Assembly (NCBI RefSeq): GCF_024495425.1
Contig: NZ_JANHJR010000001.1
Span: 186,001-250,000 of the forward strand
From: Haloarchaeobius litoreus
GTDB lineage: Archaea; Halobacteriota; Halobacteria; Halobacteriales; Natrialbaceae
Direction of reading: 5' to 3'
DNA: 64,000 bases
The notes beneath the pieces were generated by a model. The model searched no databases and had not been told where the DNA came from. It worked only from the letters and a program-made list of their open reading frames with translations. Positions 38,454 to 48,471 of this stretch are shown here, one piece after another. How positions within the stretch are numbered: the first letter of the stretch is position 1; each line of letters starts with the position of its first letter. Made by a program: the position numbers and the translations under genes.

Positions 38454-38765
38454 CTCGGACGGCGGGGTGGCGTCGGGCCCGCACTCCCCCGTCGCCCCTC
38501 GCCCCGGTGGCATCCACGGTCGTCCGTCCGATGCACGAGAACCACACGAAGAAACGGACCTGGGAGCGCCCCCACGTGAGCAAGTGGCACGCACCGTCCC
38601 GGCGGGAAAGCCGTCGCTGCCTGGAACCGCCCCGGGACGGCGGGGCCCGACGTGCAGACGCGGTAGGTCCGCGCTACCTCGTACTGCGGGTGCGACCGTC
38701 GCAGGCGGGCCCGTGGCCGGCAGGAATGGGGTTCCACCGTGGGCGTCGGTCGGTGTGACCATCGG
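38454..38765 (+). ncRNA. Possible non-coding RNA between the two promoter modules
   Basis: About 310 nt of GC-rich sequence lie directly downstream of module A and before module B. Local self-complementarity is frequent: CCAC...GTGG near 38571-38588, GCCGTC...GACGGC, and GGTAG...CTACC. The only frame of any length (from 38531) encodes a very basic peptide, which argues against a haloarchaeal protein. No match to RNase P or SRP RNA signatures was found. The boundaries are guesses from the promoter positions. Confidence 0.3.
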
Positions 38766-38888
38766 CCAGTATATAAATGACGCCGCTATCTCCGGTGAAC
38801 AGCGGGTAGAGAGAGCACTGTCTCCCGCGAACAAACCGATTCCTTTAAAGTGAGTTTTGGTCCAGCTAAATATTTGTTGGGGTCAAAC
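38766..38888 (+). promoter_or_regulatory. Promoter/leader module B of the prkA operon
   Basis: TATATAAAT at 38770-38778, TTTAAA at 38844-38849 (again 74 nt apart) and TTGGGGTCAAAC at 38877 repeat module A at an offset of 439 nt. The ATG of prkA1 follows at 39201, which gives the operon a leader of more than 320 nt; that is unusual for haloarchaea, where most mRNAs are leaderless. Confidence 0.55.
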
Positions 38889-39200
38889 TTATGCGCGTCC
38901 GCATCTGAACTAGGGACACCACTCGGTATCCCCCCGCACTGCCGATGGTGGCGGCCCCACGGTCTCGAACACCGTCGAGTGGCCGTCACGCACCCGGTAG
39001 TGTCACGAGTTCACACATGTCACGAATCACGTCCGGACGGATGGGGCGCGGCCAGGGCGGGCGCGCAGACGACACGAATCGACCGGACGGTTCGACCGTG
39101 GCAGGGGTGACCGAGCCGTTCTGGACCGACGGCGACGTGCGAGCGCACCCGGCCGCCCGGTGTGCGAGTCGCCGGTCCCGACCAGCGTACCCATGATAGC

Positions 39201-41273
39201 ATGACCGACACCAGAGAATCACTGGCGGAACTGAGCACCGACTACAAGGAGTCGATACCGGCGGACCTGCGCGAGACCAAGCCCTTCGAGTGGTACCTCG
39301 ACGAGGTGTACGAGGACCCGCTGGTCGCCCGGAACGCGCACCAGCGCGTCGCCGACATGTTCGACTTCTACGGCACCGAGTACGACGAGCGCGAGGGCAT
39401 CGTCAAGTACAAACTCGCCACCGAGGACCCGCTCAACGACGGGGAGAACACGTTCTACGGGAACGTCATCCACCAGTCCATCCACGAGTTCGTCAACAAG
39501 GTGAAATCCGGGGCGCGCGGACTGGGGCCGGAACGCCGTATCAAGCTGCTGCTCGGTCCGGTCGGGTCGGGGAAATCGCACTTCGACCGGATGGTCCGGC
39601 AGTACTTCGAGGACTACACCCTGCGCGACGACGGCCGGATGTACACGTTCCGGTGGACGAACCTCTGTGACGTCATCCGCGACCAGGACCCCGCCGACGA
39701 CGTGGTCCGGTCGCCGATGAACCAGGACCCCCTGGTCCTCCTGCCGAAGCGCCAGCGCCAGGCCGTCCTCGACGACCTCAACGAGGTCCACGACGCGCCG
39801 TACACCATCCGGAACGAGCAGAGCCTCGACCCCGAGTCGGAGTTCTACATGGACCGGCTGCTGGAGGAGTACGACGACGACCTCGAGACCGTCCTCCAGA
39901 ACCACGTCGAGGTCATCCGGCTGACCGCCGACGAGAACAAGCGCCAGTGCCTGGAGACGTTCGAGCCGAAGGACAAGAAGAACCAGGACGAGACCGAGCT
40001 GACCGGCGACGTCAACTACTCCAAGATCGCCATCTACGGCGAGAGCGACCCGCGGTCGTTCGACTACTCCGGCGCGTTCTGCAACGCCAACCGCGGCATC
40101 TTCTCCGGCGAGGAGCTGCTGAAGCTCCAGCGCGAGTTCCTCTACGACTTCCTCCACGCCACCCAGGAGATGACCATCAAGCCGAAGAACAACCCCAGAA
40201 TCGACATCGACCAGGTCATCGTCGGGCGGACGAACATGCCCGAGTACAAGGACAAGAAGGGCGACGAGAAGATGGAGGCGTTCAACGACCGGACTAAGCG
40301 CATCGACTTCCCGTACGTCCTGGGCTACGAGGAGGAGGCCGACATCTACCGGAAGATGCTGAACAACGCCGACGTGCCCGACATCAACGTCGAGCCCCAC
40401 ACGCTGGAGATGGCGGGGCTGTTCGCGGTGCTCACCCGCATCGAGGAGCCCGACACCGGGACCGTCGAGATGATACAGAAGGCCAAGGCCTACAACGGGG
40501 AGATAGACGACGGCGACGACATCGACGTCAAGAAGCTCCGCGACGAGGCCGAAGCCAAGGCCGAGATCGGTGAGGGCATGGAGGGCGTCTCGCCGCGGTT
40601 CATCGGCGACGAGATCGCCGAGGCAATCATGGACTCCAAGCACCGAACGCGCGGGTTCCTCTCGCCGCTGACGGTGTTCAACTTCTTCGAGGACAACCTC
40701 GAACACCACGGCTCCATCCCCGAGGAGAACTTCGAGACATACTACCGCTACCTCGAACTCGTCCGCGAGGAGTACAAGGCACGCGCCATCGAGGACGTCC
40801 GCCACGCACTCGCGTACGACGTCGACGAGATCCAGCGGCAGGGCGAGAAGTACATGGACCACGTCATGGCCTACATCGACGACGACACCATCGAGGACGA
40901 CATCACCGGCCGCGACCAGGAGCCCGACGAGAAGTTCATGCGCTCCATCGAGGAGAACCTCGACATCCCCGAGGACCGCAAGGAGGACTTCCGCCAGGAG
41001 GTCTCGAACTGGGTGTCCCGGCGGGCACGCGAGGGTGACACGTTCAACCCGCAGGACAACGAGCGCCTGCGCCGTGCCCTCGAGCGCAAGCTCTGGGAGG
41101 ACAAGAAGCACAACATCAACTTCAGCGCCCTCGTGAGCGCCAACGAGACCGACGACGACGAGCGCAACTCGTGGGTCGACGCGCTCATCGAACAGGGCTA
41201 CTCGCGCGACGGCGCGACGGAGGTGCTCGAGTTCGCCGGCGCCGAGGTCGCCAAAGCAGAGATGGAAGACTGA
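39201..41273 (+). CDS. prkA1: PrkA-type serine protein kinase / AAA+ ATPase (paralogue 1)
   Basis: A 690-aa PrkA protein. The N-terminal AAA+ part has the P-loop GPVGSGKSHFDRM near residues 118-130 and family blocks such as YGNVIHQSIHEFVNKVKSGARGLGPERR just before it. The C-terminal third (from about 500) is the kinase-like/PrkA C-domain (LSPLTVFNFFEDNLEHHGSIP). In bacteria PrkA/YeaG acts with YeaH and YcgB (SpoVR) in starvation and sporulation. I used the ATG at 39201 (MTDTRESLAEL). It overlaps prkA2 by 1 nt (TGATG). Confidence 0.93.
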   Translation: MTDTRESLAELSTDYKESIPADLRETKPFEWYLDEVYEDPLVARNAHQRVADMFDFYGTEYDEREGIVKYKLATEDPLNDGENTFYGNVIHQSIHEFVNKVKSGARGLGPERRIKLLLGPVGSGKSHFDRMVRQYFEDYTLRDDGRMYTFRWTNLCDVIRDQDPADDVVRSPMNQDPLVLLPKRQRQAVLDDLNEVHDAPYTIRNEQSLDPESEFYMDRLLEEYDDDLETVLQNHVEVIRLTADENKRQCLETFEPKDKKNQDETELTGDVNYSKIAIYGESDPRSFDYSGAFCNANRGIFSGEELLKLQREFLYDFLHATQEMTIKPKNNPRIDIDQVIVGRTNMPEYKDKKGDEKMEAFNDRTKRIDFPYVLGYEEEADIYRKMLNNADVPDINVEPHTLEMAGLFAVLTRIEEPDTGTVEMIQKAKAYNGEIDDGDDIDVKKLRDEAEAKAEIGEGMEGVSPRFIGDEIAEAIMDSKHRTRGFLSPLTVFNFFEDNLEHHGSIPEENFETYYRYLELVREEYKARAIEDVRHALAYDVDEIQRQGEKYMDHVMAYIDDDTIEDDITGRDQEPDEKFMRSIEENLDIPEDRKEDFRQEVSNWVSRRAREGDTFNPQDNERLRRALERKLWEDKKHNINFSALVSANETDDDERNSWVDALIEQGYSRDGATEVLEFAGAEVAKAEMED

Positions 41274-43561
41274 TGAGCACCGGAGACGACTACGTCACGG
41301 CGAGTGACCGCGCGCTGGAGGACACGTACGAGGCCCCGATGAGCCTCGCGGAGTACGTCGACCGCGCGTTCGAACAGCCCTCCATCGCCGCCCACGCCTC
41401 GAAGTACCTGCTGCAGGCCATCGAGGCCGCCGGGACCCGCACTGTCGTCGAGGAGGGCGAGGAGAAGGAGCGCTACCGGTTCTTCGACGACCCGTACAAC
41501 GACGGCGAACACGCGGTGCTCGGCAACACGGACGTACTGAACTCGTTCGTGGACGACCTGCGCTCCATCGCGGCCGGGCGCGGCAAGCACGAGAAGATAC
41601 TCTGGTTCGACGGGCCGACTGCAACGGGCAAGTCCGAGCTCAAACGCTGTCTCGTCAACGGCCTGCGCGAGTACTCGAAGACGCCCGCGGGCCGCAGGTA
41701 CACCGTCGAGTGGAACGTGGCCGCGGCGGAGGGCAGCAGCCGCGGGCTGAGCTACGGCGACGACCTCGGCGGCGACGACGAGAGCGACTGGTACGAGTCC
41801 CCGGTGCAGGCGCACCCGCTGTCGGTGTTCCCCGAGTCCGTCCGCGCGGACCTGCTCGCGGAGATGAACGAGCGCGTCGACTCCGACGTCCCCGTCCGCG
41901 TCGAGGAGCGACTCGACCCGTTCAGCCGCGAGGCGTACGACTACCTGGAGGAGCGCTACCGCCGCGACGGCCGCGACGACCTGTTCTCGGCCATCGCGGA
42001 CAGCCGCCACCTCCGGGTGAAGAACTACGTCGTCGACGTGGGCCAGGGTATCGGCGTCCTCCACAGCGAGGACGACGGCTCGCCGAAGGAGCGCCTCGTC
42101 GGCTCGTGGATGCGGGGGATGCTCCAGAAGCTCGACTCCCGTGGCCGGAAGAACCCGCAGGCCTTCTCCTACGACGGCGTGCTCTCGCAGGGCAACGGCC
42201 TCCTCACCGTGGTCGAGGACGCCGCCCAGCACGCAGACCTCCTCCAGAAGCTGCTGAACGTCCCCGACGAGGGCACCGTCAAGCTCGACAAGGGCATCGG
42301 GATGGACGTCGACACGCAGCTCGTCATCATCTCGAATCCGGACCTGGAGGCGACGCTGAACCAGCACTCCGACAGGCAGGGGATGGACCCGCTGAAGGCG
42401 CTCAAGCGCCGGCTCGACAAGCACGAGTTCACCTACCTGACGAACCTCTCGCTGGAGACGGAGCTCATCCGGCGGGAGCTGACCGGCGAGACGTCGGTCT
42501 GGACCGCCGAGTCGTACGACGACCTCGCCGCGAAGATACGGCAGCCGGTGACGCTGTCGGTCAAGCGCTCGGCGGACCGGCTCACCGACCGGGAGTTCGC
42601 CCCGCACGCCATCGAGGCGGCGGCGCTGTACAGCGTCGTCACCCGGCTCGACGACGAGGACCTGCCGACGGGGCTCGACCTCGTCGACAAGGCGATTTTG
42701 TTCGACCGTGGCTACCTGCAGGAGGGCGACACCCGACGCGACGCCGAGGAGTTCGAGTTCGCGGCCGACCCGAAAGACGGGAGCCACGGCATCCCCGTCA
42801 CGTACACCCGGGACGTGCTCGCGGACCTGCTCCACGAGGACACCGACCGCCACCACGCCGACCTGCCCGTCGAGAACGTGCTCATGCCGCGTGACGTGCT
42901 GAACGCGATGGTCGAGCGCCTCGTCGAAGCGCCGGTGTTCTCGACCGGCGAGCGCACCGAGTTCGAGTCCCGCGTCGCCCAGGTGAAGAACCACGTGTTC
43001 GACGCCCAGGAGCAGGACGTGGTCGATGCGATGCTCCACGACAGCACCGTCGACGAGGCGACCGTCGCGGAGTACGTCGAGCACGTCTACGCGTGGGAGA
43101 CGGACGAACCCATCGTCAACGACCGCGGCGAGCGCGAGGAGCCCGACCCGCTGAAGATGAAGGTGTTCGAGGTCGAGCACCTCGGCCGCTTCGACGAGGA
43201 CGAGTACGAGGGCGACCAGCCGAGCGAGGCCGTCGCCGCGTTCCGTCGCGAGAAGATCATCACGGCGCTGAACCGCCACGCCTGGGAGCACCGCGACGAG
43301 GACTTCGCCATCGAGGACGTCGACCTCGCCGCCATCCCGGTCGTGCAGGCGGTGCTGGAGTCGAACGACTGGGACGACGTGCGTCGCACCTACGAGGACC
43401 TCGACCCGAGCCAGTGGGACGACCCGCCGAGTGGCACGGAGACCGCCGACCTCAAGGCCAAGACCATCGCGGCGATGGTCGACCTGCAGGGGTACTCCGA
43501 GGCGTCGGCCGAACTGACCAGCAGACACGTCATGGGACAGGTGGCATACAGATGGGACTGA
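41273..43561 (+). CDS. prkA2: PrkA-type serine protein kinase / AAA+ ATPase (paralogue 2)
   Basis: A 762-aa second PrkA homologue. The P-loop is [12 protein letters not shown] near residues 113-124, preceded by [22 protein letters not shown]. Distinctive blocks include the Walker-B/sensor segment [37 protein letters not shown]. The C-terminal domain is longer than in PrkA1. Its sequence differs strongly from PrkA1 outside the ATPase motifs, so the pair is an old duplication that may form a hetero-oligomer. Its start overlaps the prkA1 stop, and its end overlaps the DUF444 gene by 10 nt. Confidence 0.92.
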   Translation: MSTGDDYVTASDRALEDTYEAPMSLAEYVDRAFEQPSIAAHASKYLLQAIEAAGTRTVVEEGEEKERYRFFDDPYNDGEHAVLGNTDVLNSFVDDLRSIAAGRGKHEKILWFDGPTATGKSELKRCLVNGLREYSKTPAGRRYTVEWNVAAAEGSSRGLSYGDDLGGDDESDWYESPVQAHPLSVFPESVRADLLAEMNERVDSDVPVRVEERLDPFSREAYDYLEERYRRDGRDDLFSAIADSRHLRVKNYVVDVGQGIGVLHSEDDGSPKERLVGSWMRGMLQKLDSRGRKNPQAFSYDGVLSQGNGLLTVVEDAAQHADLLQKLLNVPDEGTVKLDKGIGMDVDTQLVIISNPDLEATLNQHSDRQGMDPLKALKRRLDKHEFTYLTNLSLETELIRRELTGETSVWTAESYDDLAAKIRQPVTLSVKRSADRLTDREFAPHAIEAAALYSVVTRLDDEDLPTGLDLVDKAILFDRGYLQEGDTRRDAEEFEFAADPKDGSHGIPVTYTRDVLADLLHEDTDRHHADLPVENVLMPRDVLNAMVERLVEAPVFSTGERTEFESRVAQVKNHVFDAQEQDVVDAMLHDSTVDEATVAEYVEHVYAWETDEPIVNDRGEREEPDPLKMKVFEVEHLGRFDEDEYEGDQPSEAVAAFRREKIITALNRHAWEHRDEDFAIEDVDLAAIPVVQAVLESNDWDDVRRTYEDLDPSQWDDPPSGTETADLKAKTIAAMVDLQGYSEASAELTSRHVMGQVAYRWD

Positions 43562-44862
43562 AAGAGGACCTCGACCGGTTCCGGGAGGTCGGCGAACAGC
43601 GACGCGAGGACCTGAAGGAGTTCATCCAGTACGGCGAACTCGGCCGCAGCGGCGCGGACCAGGTGAAGATACCGATCAAGATCGTCGACCTCCCGAGCTT
43701 CGAGTACGACCGCCGCGACCAGGGCGGCGTCGGTCAGGGTGACGCCGACGTCGGCGACCCGGTCGGCCAGCCCCAGCCACAGCCCGGCGAGGGCGACGAG
43801 GGCGACCCCGGCGAGGAGGGCGGCGAGCACGAGTACTACGAGATGGACCCCGAGGAGTTCGCCGAGGAGCTCGACGAGGAGCTCGGGCTCGACCTCGAAC
43901 CGAAGGGCAAGCGCGTCGTCGAGGAGAAGGAGGGCCCGTTCACGGACATCACCCGGAGCGGTCCGGACTCGACGCTCGACTTCGAGCGGATGTTCAAGGA
44001 GGGGCTCAAGCGCAAGCTCGCGATGGACTTCGACGAGGAGTTCCTGCGCGAGGTGCTGAAGATCGACGGCTGGGGCCCGCGCAAGGCGTTCGAGTGGGCC
44101 CGCGGCGAGAGCCTCCCCGTCTCGATGGCGTGGCTGGACGACGCCTACGACGAGATTCCGCGCGAGGAGCGCACGAAGTGGGCCTCCCTCGAGGAGGTCG
44201 AGGAGAACGTCGACCGCCAGACCGTCACCGAGAAGATCCGCCGGGAGGGGATCAAGCACGTCCCGTTCCGCCGCGAGGACGAGCGCTACCGCCACCCCGA
44301 GATCATCGAGGAGAAGGAGAAGAACGTCGTCGTCGTCAACATCCGCGACGTCTCCGGCTCGATGCGCGAGAAGAAACGGGAGCTGGTCGAGCGCGTGTTC
44401 ACGCCGCTCGACTGGTACCTCACCGGGAAGTACGACAACGCGGAGTTCATCTACATCGCCCACGACGCCGACGCGTGGGAGGTCGAGCGCGAGGAGTTCT
44501 TCGGCATCCGCTCCGGCGGCGGGACGAAGATATCCTCGGCGTACGAGCTCGCCGCGGAGCTGCTGGAGGCGTACCCGTTCAGCGATTGGAACCGCTACGT
44601 GTTCGCGGCCGGCGACTCCGAGAACTCCAGCAACGACACCGGGGAGCGGGTCATCCCGCTGATGGAGTCCATCCCGGCGAACCTCCACGCCTACGTGGAG
44701 ACCCAGCCGACCGGGACGGCAATCAACGCGACCCACGCCGAGGAGTTGGAGTCGCACTTCGGCGGCAGCGACGACGTGGCCGTCGCGTACGTCACCGGGC
44801 CGGAGGACGTCACCGACGCGATCTACACCATCCTCTCCACGGAGGGTGATTCCGATGAGTAA
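43552..44862 (+). CDS. yeaH: YeaH/DUF444 family protein with VWA-like domain
   Basis: A 436-aa protein. An acidic, Gly/Pro/Gln-rich linker lies at about 55-100, followed by DUF444 blocks. The second half is a von Willebrand A-like fold with the MIDAS motif [16 protein letters not shown] near 260 and [18 protein letters not shown] near 320 (Thr ligand). This is the constant partner of PrkA/YeaG in bacteria. Its start lies 10 nt inside prkA2 and its stop 8 nt inside spoVR, so translation of all four genes is coupled. Confidence 0.92.
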   Translation: MGLKEDLDRFREVGEQRREDLKEFIQYGELGRSGADQVKIPIKIVDLPSFEYDRRDQGGVGQGDADVGDPVGQPQPQPGEGDEGDPGEEGGEHEYYEMDPEEFAEELDEELGLDLEPKGKRVVEEKEGPFTDITRSGPDSTLDFERMFKEGLKRKLAMDFDEEFLREVLKIDGWGPRKAFEWARGESLPVSMAWLDDAYDEIPREERTKWASLEEVEENVDRQTVTEKIRREGIKHVPFRREDERYRHPEIIEEKEKNVVVVNIRDVSGSMREKKRELVERVFTPLDWYLTGKYDNAEFIYIAHDADAWEVEREEFFGIRSGGGTKISSAYELAAELLEAYPFSDWNRYVFAAGDSENSSNDTGERVIPLMESIPANLHAYVETQPTGTAINATHAEELESHFGGSDDVAVAYVTGPEDVTDAIYTILSTEGDSDE

Positions 44863-46858
44863 TCCAGACAGGATCGAGAAACAGCGCATCGCCGACGACC
44901 TGCGGGAGCACGTCGCGGAGGCCCGCAACCTCGCCGAGAAGTTCGGTCTCTCGCCGTACGAGGTGAACTACTGGGTCGTCGACTACGACGAGATGAACGA
45001 ACTCATCGCATACGGCGGCTTCCAGCACCGGTACCCGCACTGGCGCTGGGGGATGCAGTACGACCGCCAGCAGAAGCAGGGCCAGTACAGCGGCGGGAAG
45101 GCGTTCGAGATCGTCAACAACGACGACCCCGCCCACGCGTTCCTGCAGGAGTCGAACACGCTGGCTGACCAGAAGGCGGTCATCACCCACGTCGAGGCGC
45201 ACTCGGACTTCTTCGCGAACAACGACTGGTTCCAGCTGTTCGCCGAGGGGACGCCCAACGCGGCGGCGATGCTCGAACGGCACGCCCGCGCCATCTCGGA
45301 GTACATGCAGGACCCCGAGATCGAGCGCGCCGAGGTCGAGAAGTGGATCGACAACGTGCTCACCCTCGAGGACAACATCGACCAGCATCGTCCGTACCAG
45401 GCCGTCAGCTCGGTCGTCGACGACCCCGAGGAGCTGGACCCGGAGGACCTCGCCGACAGGCTGGGTGACCTCGAACTCTCCGAGGAGGTCCGCCGCGAGG
45501 TGTTCGACGACGAGTGGCTGGACGCGCTCGACGGCGACGAACCGCCGGCGACGTTCCCCGAGGAGCCACAGAAGGACGTCATCGCGTTCCTGCGCACCCA
45601 CGGCAAGCAGTACGACCCCGAGGCCGAGAAGGCGGCCGACATGGAGCCGTGGCAGCGCGACGTGCTCGATATGATGCGGGAGGAGGCGTACTACTTCGCC
45701 CCGCAGAAGATGACGAAGATCATGAACGAGGGCTGGGCGAGCATCTGGGAGTCCCGGATGATGACCGACGAGGGGTTCGCCGGCGACGACGAGTTCCTGA
45801 ACTACGCGGACCACATGTCGGCGGTGCTCGGCTCGCCCGGGCTCAACCCCTACAGCCTCGGCAAGGAGCTCTGGCAGTACGTCGAGAACACCACCAACCG
45901 TCGCGAGGTGCTCGACAAGATACTCCGCGTGAAGGGCATCACGTGGCGGAACCTCAAGGACAACGTCGACTTCGCGCAGGTGCGTGAGCTCCTCCAGCCA
46001 CCCGCCGCGCTCGACAGCATCGACGCCGACTCGCTGGCGGCGGTCGCCGAACTGCCCGACGAGTACCTCGACCGCGAGGCGCTGGAGCGGGCCATCGACG
46101 GGGAGGTCGATGTCGAACGGTACCCGTGGAAGGTGCTCTCCTACGAGGGGATGTGCCGGCGACACTACTCGCTCGTCCGGCGGCCCCACCGTGGATTCCT
46201 CGAACGCGTGAGCCAGTCCGACCTGGAGCGCATCGGGCGCTACCTGTTCGACGACCAGGTGTACGACAGCGTCGAGGAGGCCATCGCCGACGTGGACTAC
46301 GCGGCCGGCTGGGACCGGATGCGCGAGGTCCGCCGGAGCCACAACGACGTGACGTTCGTCGACGAGTTCCTCAGCCAGGAGTTCATCGACGAGAACGGCT
46401 ACTTCACCTACGAGTACTCCGAGGCGACCGGCCAGTACCGCGTCGCCAGCCAGGACGCCGCCGACGTGAAGAAGAAGCTGCTGCTCCAGTTCACGAACTT
46501 CGGGAAGCCGACCATCGCGGTGTACGACGGTAACTACAACAACCGCAACGAACTGCTGCTCGGCCACGAGTACAACGGCGTCATGCTGGACGTCCGGCAG
46601 GCGAAGCAGACGCTCGAACGCGTCTTCGAGCTCTGGGGCCGTCCCGTGAACCTCCTGACCGTCGTGAAGGAGGTCTCGGACCACGACCGCGAGGTCGCCC
46701 GTCGCCGGAACCGCGAGCCCGAACCCAAAGAACAGGGGCGGCTCCTCCGCTACGACGGTGAGGGGTTCGACGAGCAGGACGTGCCGTGGGAGGACGTCGA
46801 GCACCTCGCGGCGGACGACGTGGACTACGACACGAAGCCCGAGGACTGGCTCGCCTGA
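44855..46858 (+). CDS. spoVR: SpoVR family protein
   Basis: A 667-aa SpoVR/YcgB protein. The family's N-terminal region is evident: [37 protein letters not shown], then the conserved His block [17 protein letters not shown] near 105, and [18 protein letters not shown] near 290. In Bacillus, SpoVR affects spore cortex formation; in E. coli, ycgB belongs to the same stress regulon as yeaGH. The molecular role is unknown. The ATG at 44855 is used; a GTG at 44846 is in frame. It is the last gene of the operon. Confidence 0.93.
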   Translation: MSNPDRIEKQRIADDLREHVAEARNLAEKFGLSPYEVNYWVVDYDEMNELIAYGGFQHRYPHWRWGMQYDRQQKQGQYSGGKAFEIVNNDDPAHAFLQESNTLADQKAVITHVEAHSDFFANNDWFQLFAEGTPNAAAMLERHARAISEYMQDPEIERAEVEKWIDNVLTLEDNIDQHRPYQAVSSVVDDPEELDPEDLADRLGDLELSEEVRREVFDDEWLDALDGDEPPATFPEEPQKDVIAFLRTHGKQYDPEAEKAADMEPWQRDVLDMMREEAYYFAPQKMTKIMNEGWASIWESRMMTDEGFAGDDEFLNYADHMSAVLGSPGLNPYSLGKELWQYVENTTNRREVLDKILRVKGITWRNLKDNVDFAQVRELLQPPAALDSIDADSLAAVAELPDEYLDREALERAIDGEVDVERYPWKVLSYEGMCRRHYSLVRRPHRGFLERVSQSDLERIGRYLFDDQVYDSVEEAIADVDYAAGWDRMREVRRSHNDVTFVDEFLSQEFIDENGYFTYEYSEATGQYRVASQDAADVKKKLLLQFTNFGKPTIAVYDGNYNNRNELLLGHEYNGVMLDVRQAKQTLERVFELWGRPVNLLTVVKEVSDHDREVARRRNREPEPKEQGRLLRYDGEGFDEQDVPWEDVEHLAADDVDYDTKPEDWLA

Positions 46859-46878
46859 GCCCGCCCCGCGACCGGTCC

Positions 46879-48399
46879 CTATTCTCGCTGGAGCGCGAGC
46901 ACCCGCCCGCCGATACCGATACCCAGTCCCACCAGCGCCGCGAGCGCGCCGAAGCCGGGCTGGCCGCCGTCGCTCGTCCGTCGCGGGCCGGGCACCAGCG
47001 TCGGGTCCTCGATGCGCGTCTCGTTCGTCAGCCGCACCTCGAGCTCGCCCGTGACGGTACGTGCGCCGCCCGCGATACGGACGTCCCACCGGGTGACGCC
47101 CTCGGTCAGCGGACTGGTGTCGAACGCGACCCTGACGGTCTCCTGCGAGCGCGGGCCGACCGTCACCTCCCGCGTGACGTTCGTCCCTTCCAGACCGACG
47201 ACGACGGTCGCGGTGCCCTCGCGCTCGCCACTGTTGACGACGCTCACCGCGAAGGTGGCCTCGCGGCCCTCGATGACGGTCTCGGGTGCCCGGACGTCGA
47301 CGACCTCGAGGACGGGCCGGTCGGGCTGGGCACCCGCGGGGAGCACGCGGAACTCGGTCGAGGAGCTCACCTGCCCGCCGCCGGCGTAGGGGTTCGACCG
47401 CGCGACGACGAACCGTGCGACGTAGTCGGTGTCGGGCTCGAACACCGTCGCGTTCGGCGGGACGCCGACGACGAACTCGTCGTGCTGCGGGAAGTGGAGG
47501 AACGTGGCGTTCGAGAGGTCGACCATCGGGCCGTCGCTGCCCCGGGTGATGTGGAAGGTGACGCCGTCGGTGCCGTTGCCGGTCAGGTCCTCGATGCCGT
47601 CCACGTATCCGTGGATGCTCTGGCGCTCGACGAGCACGAACAGCCACTCGTCCTGCTCGATGGTCCCGCTGATACCCGACCGCGCGAACGCAGTGGAGGC
47701 GTCGGCCAGTGGCGGCCCCTCCAGCACCGTGATGGAGGAGCGCCGGAGCGGGTCCGATTCGAGCACGACGACGTCCTCGGCGACCACGCTGTCGTCGTGA
47801 CGCACCGAGACGGTGTAGTGGCCCTCGTCGAGCCGTCCGTCGCGCTGTGGCGTCGTCCGCCGTGCGTCGAGCACCCGGTCGGGCTCGTCGGCCGCGACGG
47901 TCCGGTTCGCGACGGCCTCCGCCGGCACGCTCCCCGCGTGGTAGGTGTTCCAGTTGAGGACGGCGACGCCGTCGCGGTTCTCGTCGACCACCCGCACGAC
48001 GAGTCGGTAGCCCAGGCTCTCGTTCTCGATAACGACCGTCGCCTCCGTCTCGTTGCCCGCGAACCCGACCGGAATCCGCACCACGTCCCCGGGCTGTTCG
48101 TCGGTCCCGTTCGGCACGGACCAGCCCTCGTCCTGTGAGGGCCGGGCCACGTCCTGTGAGGGCTGGCCCAGGTCCTGTGATGGCCAGCTCACGTCCTGCG
48201 GGGCGCTCCACCCGCTGCTCGTCGCTGCGTCGACCGCAGCGCCCTCGGCTCCCGTCGCCGTGCCCTCGGCTCCCGTCGCCGTGCCCTCGGCTCCCGTCGC
48301 CGTGCCCTCGGCTCCCGCCACCGTGCCCGCCGCACCCGCCGTCGCCACCACCGCGACGACGAGCAGGCAGACGCAGGTTACTGTGCGCCCCCGTGCCAT
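46879..48399 (-). CDS. Surface protein with PGF-CTERM-like anchor and N-terminal repeats
   Basis: A 506-aa exported protein. A Sec signal helix (CLLVVAVVATAGAAGTVAG) is followed by two heptapeptide repeat tracts (TATGAEG-type and PSQD-type). BGTF/DUF7827-like and CARDB-like beta domains fill residues 100-470 (PVLEVVDVRAPETVIEGREATFAVSVVNSGE). The C-terminus GGQPGFGALAALVGLGIGIGGRVLALQRE in pattern has the PGF motif plus one helix and basic end, the signal for archaeosortase processing. Several NxT/NxS sites suggest N-glycosylation. The ATG at 48399 is preferred to a GTG at 48414. Confidence 0.82.
   Translation of the reverse strand: MARGRTVTCVCLLVVAVVATAGAAGTVAGAEGTATGAEGTATGAEGTATGAEGAAVDAATSSGWSAPQDVSWPSQDLGQPSQDVARPSQDEGWSVPNGTDEQPGDVVRIPVGFAGNETEATVVIENESLGYRLVVRVVDENRDGVAVLNWNTYHAGSVPAEAVANRTVAADEPDRVLDARRTTPQRDGRLDEGHYTVSVRHDDSVVAEDVVVLESDPLRRSSITVLEGPPLADASTAFARSGISGTIEQDEWLFVLVERQSIHGYVDGIEDLTGNGTDGVTFHITRGSDGPMVDLSNATFLHFPQHDEFVVGVPPNATVFEPDTDYVARFVVARSNPYAGGGQVSSSTEFRVLPAGAQPDRPVLEVVDVRAPETVIEGREATFAVSVVNSGEREGTATVVVGLEGTNVTREVTVGPRSQETVRVAFDTSPLTEGVTRWDVRIAGGARTVTGELEVRLTNETRIEDPTLVPGPRRTSDGGQPGFGALAALVGLGIGIGGRVLALQRE
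48131..48193 (-). repeat. Tandem 21-nt repeat (three units) in the surface-protein gene
   Basis: Three imperfect 21-nt units (48131-48151, 48152-48172, 48173-48193), each beginning TCCTGTGA on the plus strand, plus a partial fourth. They encode heptapeptides of the type PSQDxxx on the minus strand. The units have diverged by several substitutions. Confidence 0.85.
48241..48324 (-). repeat. Tandem 21-nt repeat (four units) in the surface-protein gene
   Basis: Four 21-nt units beginning GCCCTCGGCTCCCG (48241, 48262, 48283, 48304). The first three are identical and the fourth differs at two positions. They encode the heptapeptide TATGAEG on the minus strand just after the signal peptide. Perfect identity suggests recent slippage. 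Confidence 0.9.
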
Positions 48400-48471
48400 C
48401 TGTCGTGTTACCACTCACCTACTCCTTCCCCGCCAAGAAGGTTCTCGTTGTCGGCCACCGAACCGGCACCC

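Larger units (their letters stand above)
38184..39200. other. 1-kb non-coding region upstream of the prkA operon
   Basis: This is by far the longest gene-free stretch in the window. The frames that are open here give basic, low-complexity translations quite unlike the acidic genes around it. It contains two related promoter/leader modules (see 38327-38453 and 38766-38888), each followed by about 320 nt of GC-rich sequence able to form hairpins (for example GGTAG...CTACC near 38670-38690 and GCCGTC...GACGGC near 38610-38640). It may encode a small RNA, a long 5' leader for prkA, or both. Confidence 0.6.

Noticed and set aside
38531..38758. A 75-codon frame (MHENHTKKRTW...) in the non-coding region
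   Set aside because: It is strongly basic with a low-complexity C-terminus, unlike haloarchaeal proteins. The region looks structured and non-coding.
38850..39110. GTG-initiated 86-codon frame directly after module B
   Set aside because: Basic, Cys/His/Trp-rich translation with no strand or helix pattern. It ends before prkA1 with no coupling, so it is probably leader sequence.
39219..43528. Long minus-strand open frames opposite prkA1 and prkA2
   Set aside because: They mirror the codon bias of the real genes; their compositions are unnatural and no conserved motif is present.
48131..48324. Short regular repeats that could suggest a CRISPR array
   Set aside because: The units are contiguous 21-mers with no spacers, in frame within a secreted protein gene.
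44810..48418. A 1202-codon open frame on the minus strand, antisense to spoVR and continuing into the surface-protein gene
   Set aside because: It is a GC-rich shadow. Its translation is Arg/Val-rich and low-complexity with no family match, while the plus-strand spoVR is a clear homologue.
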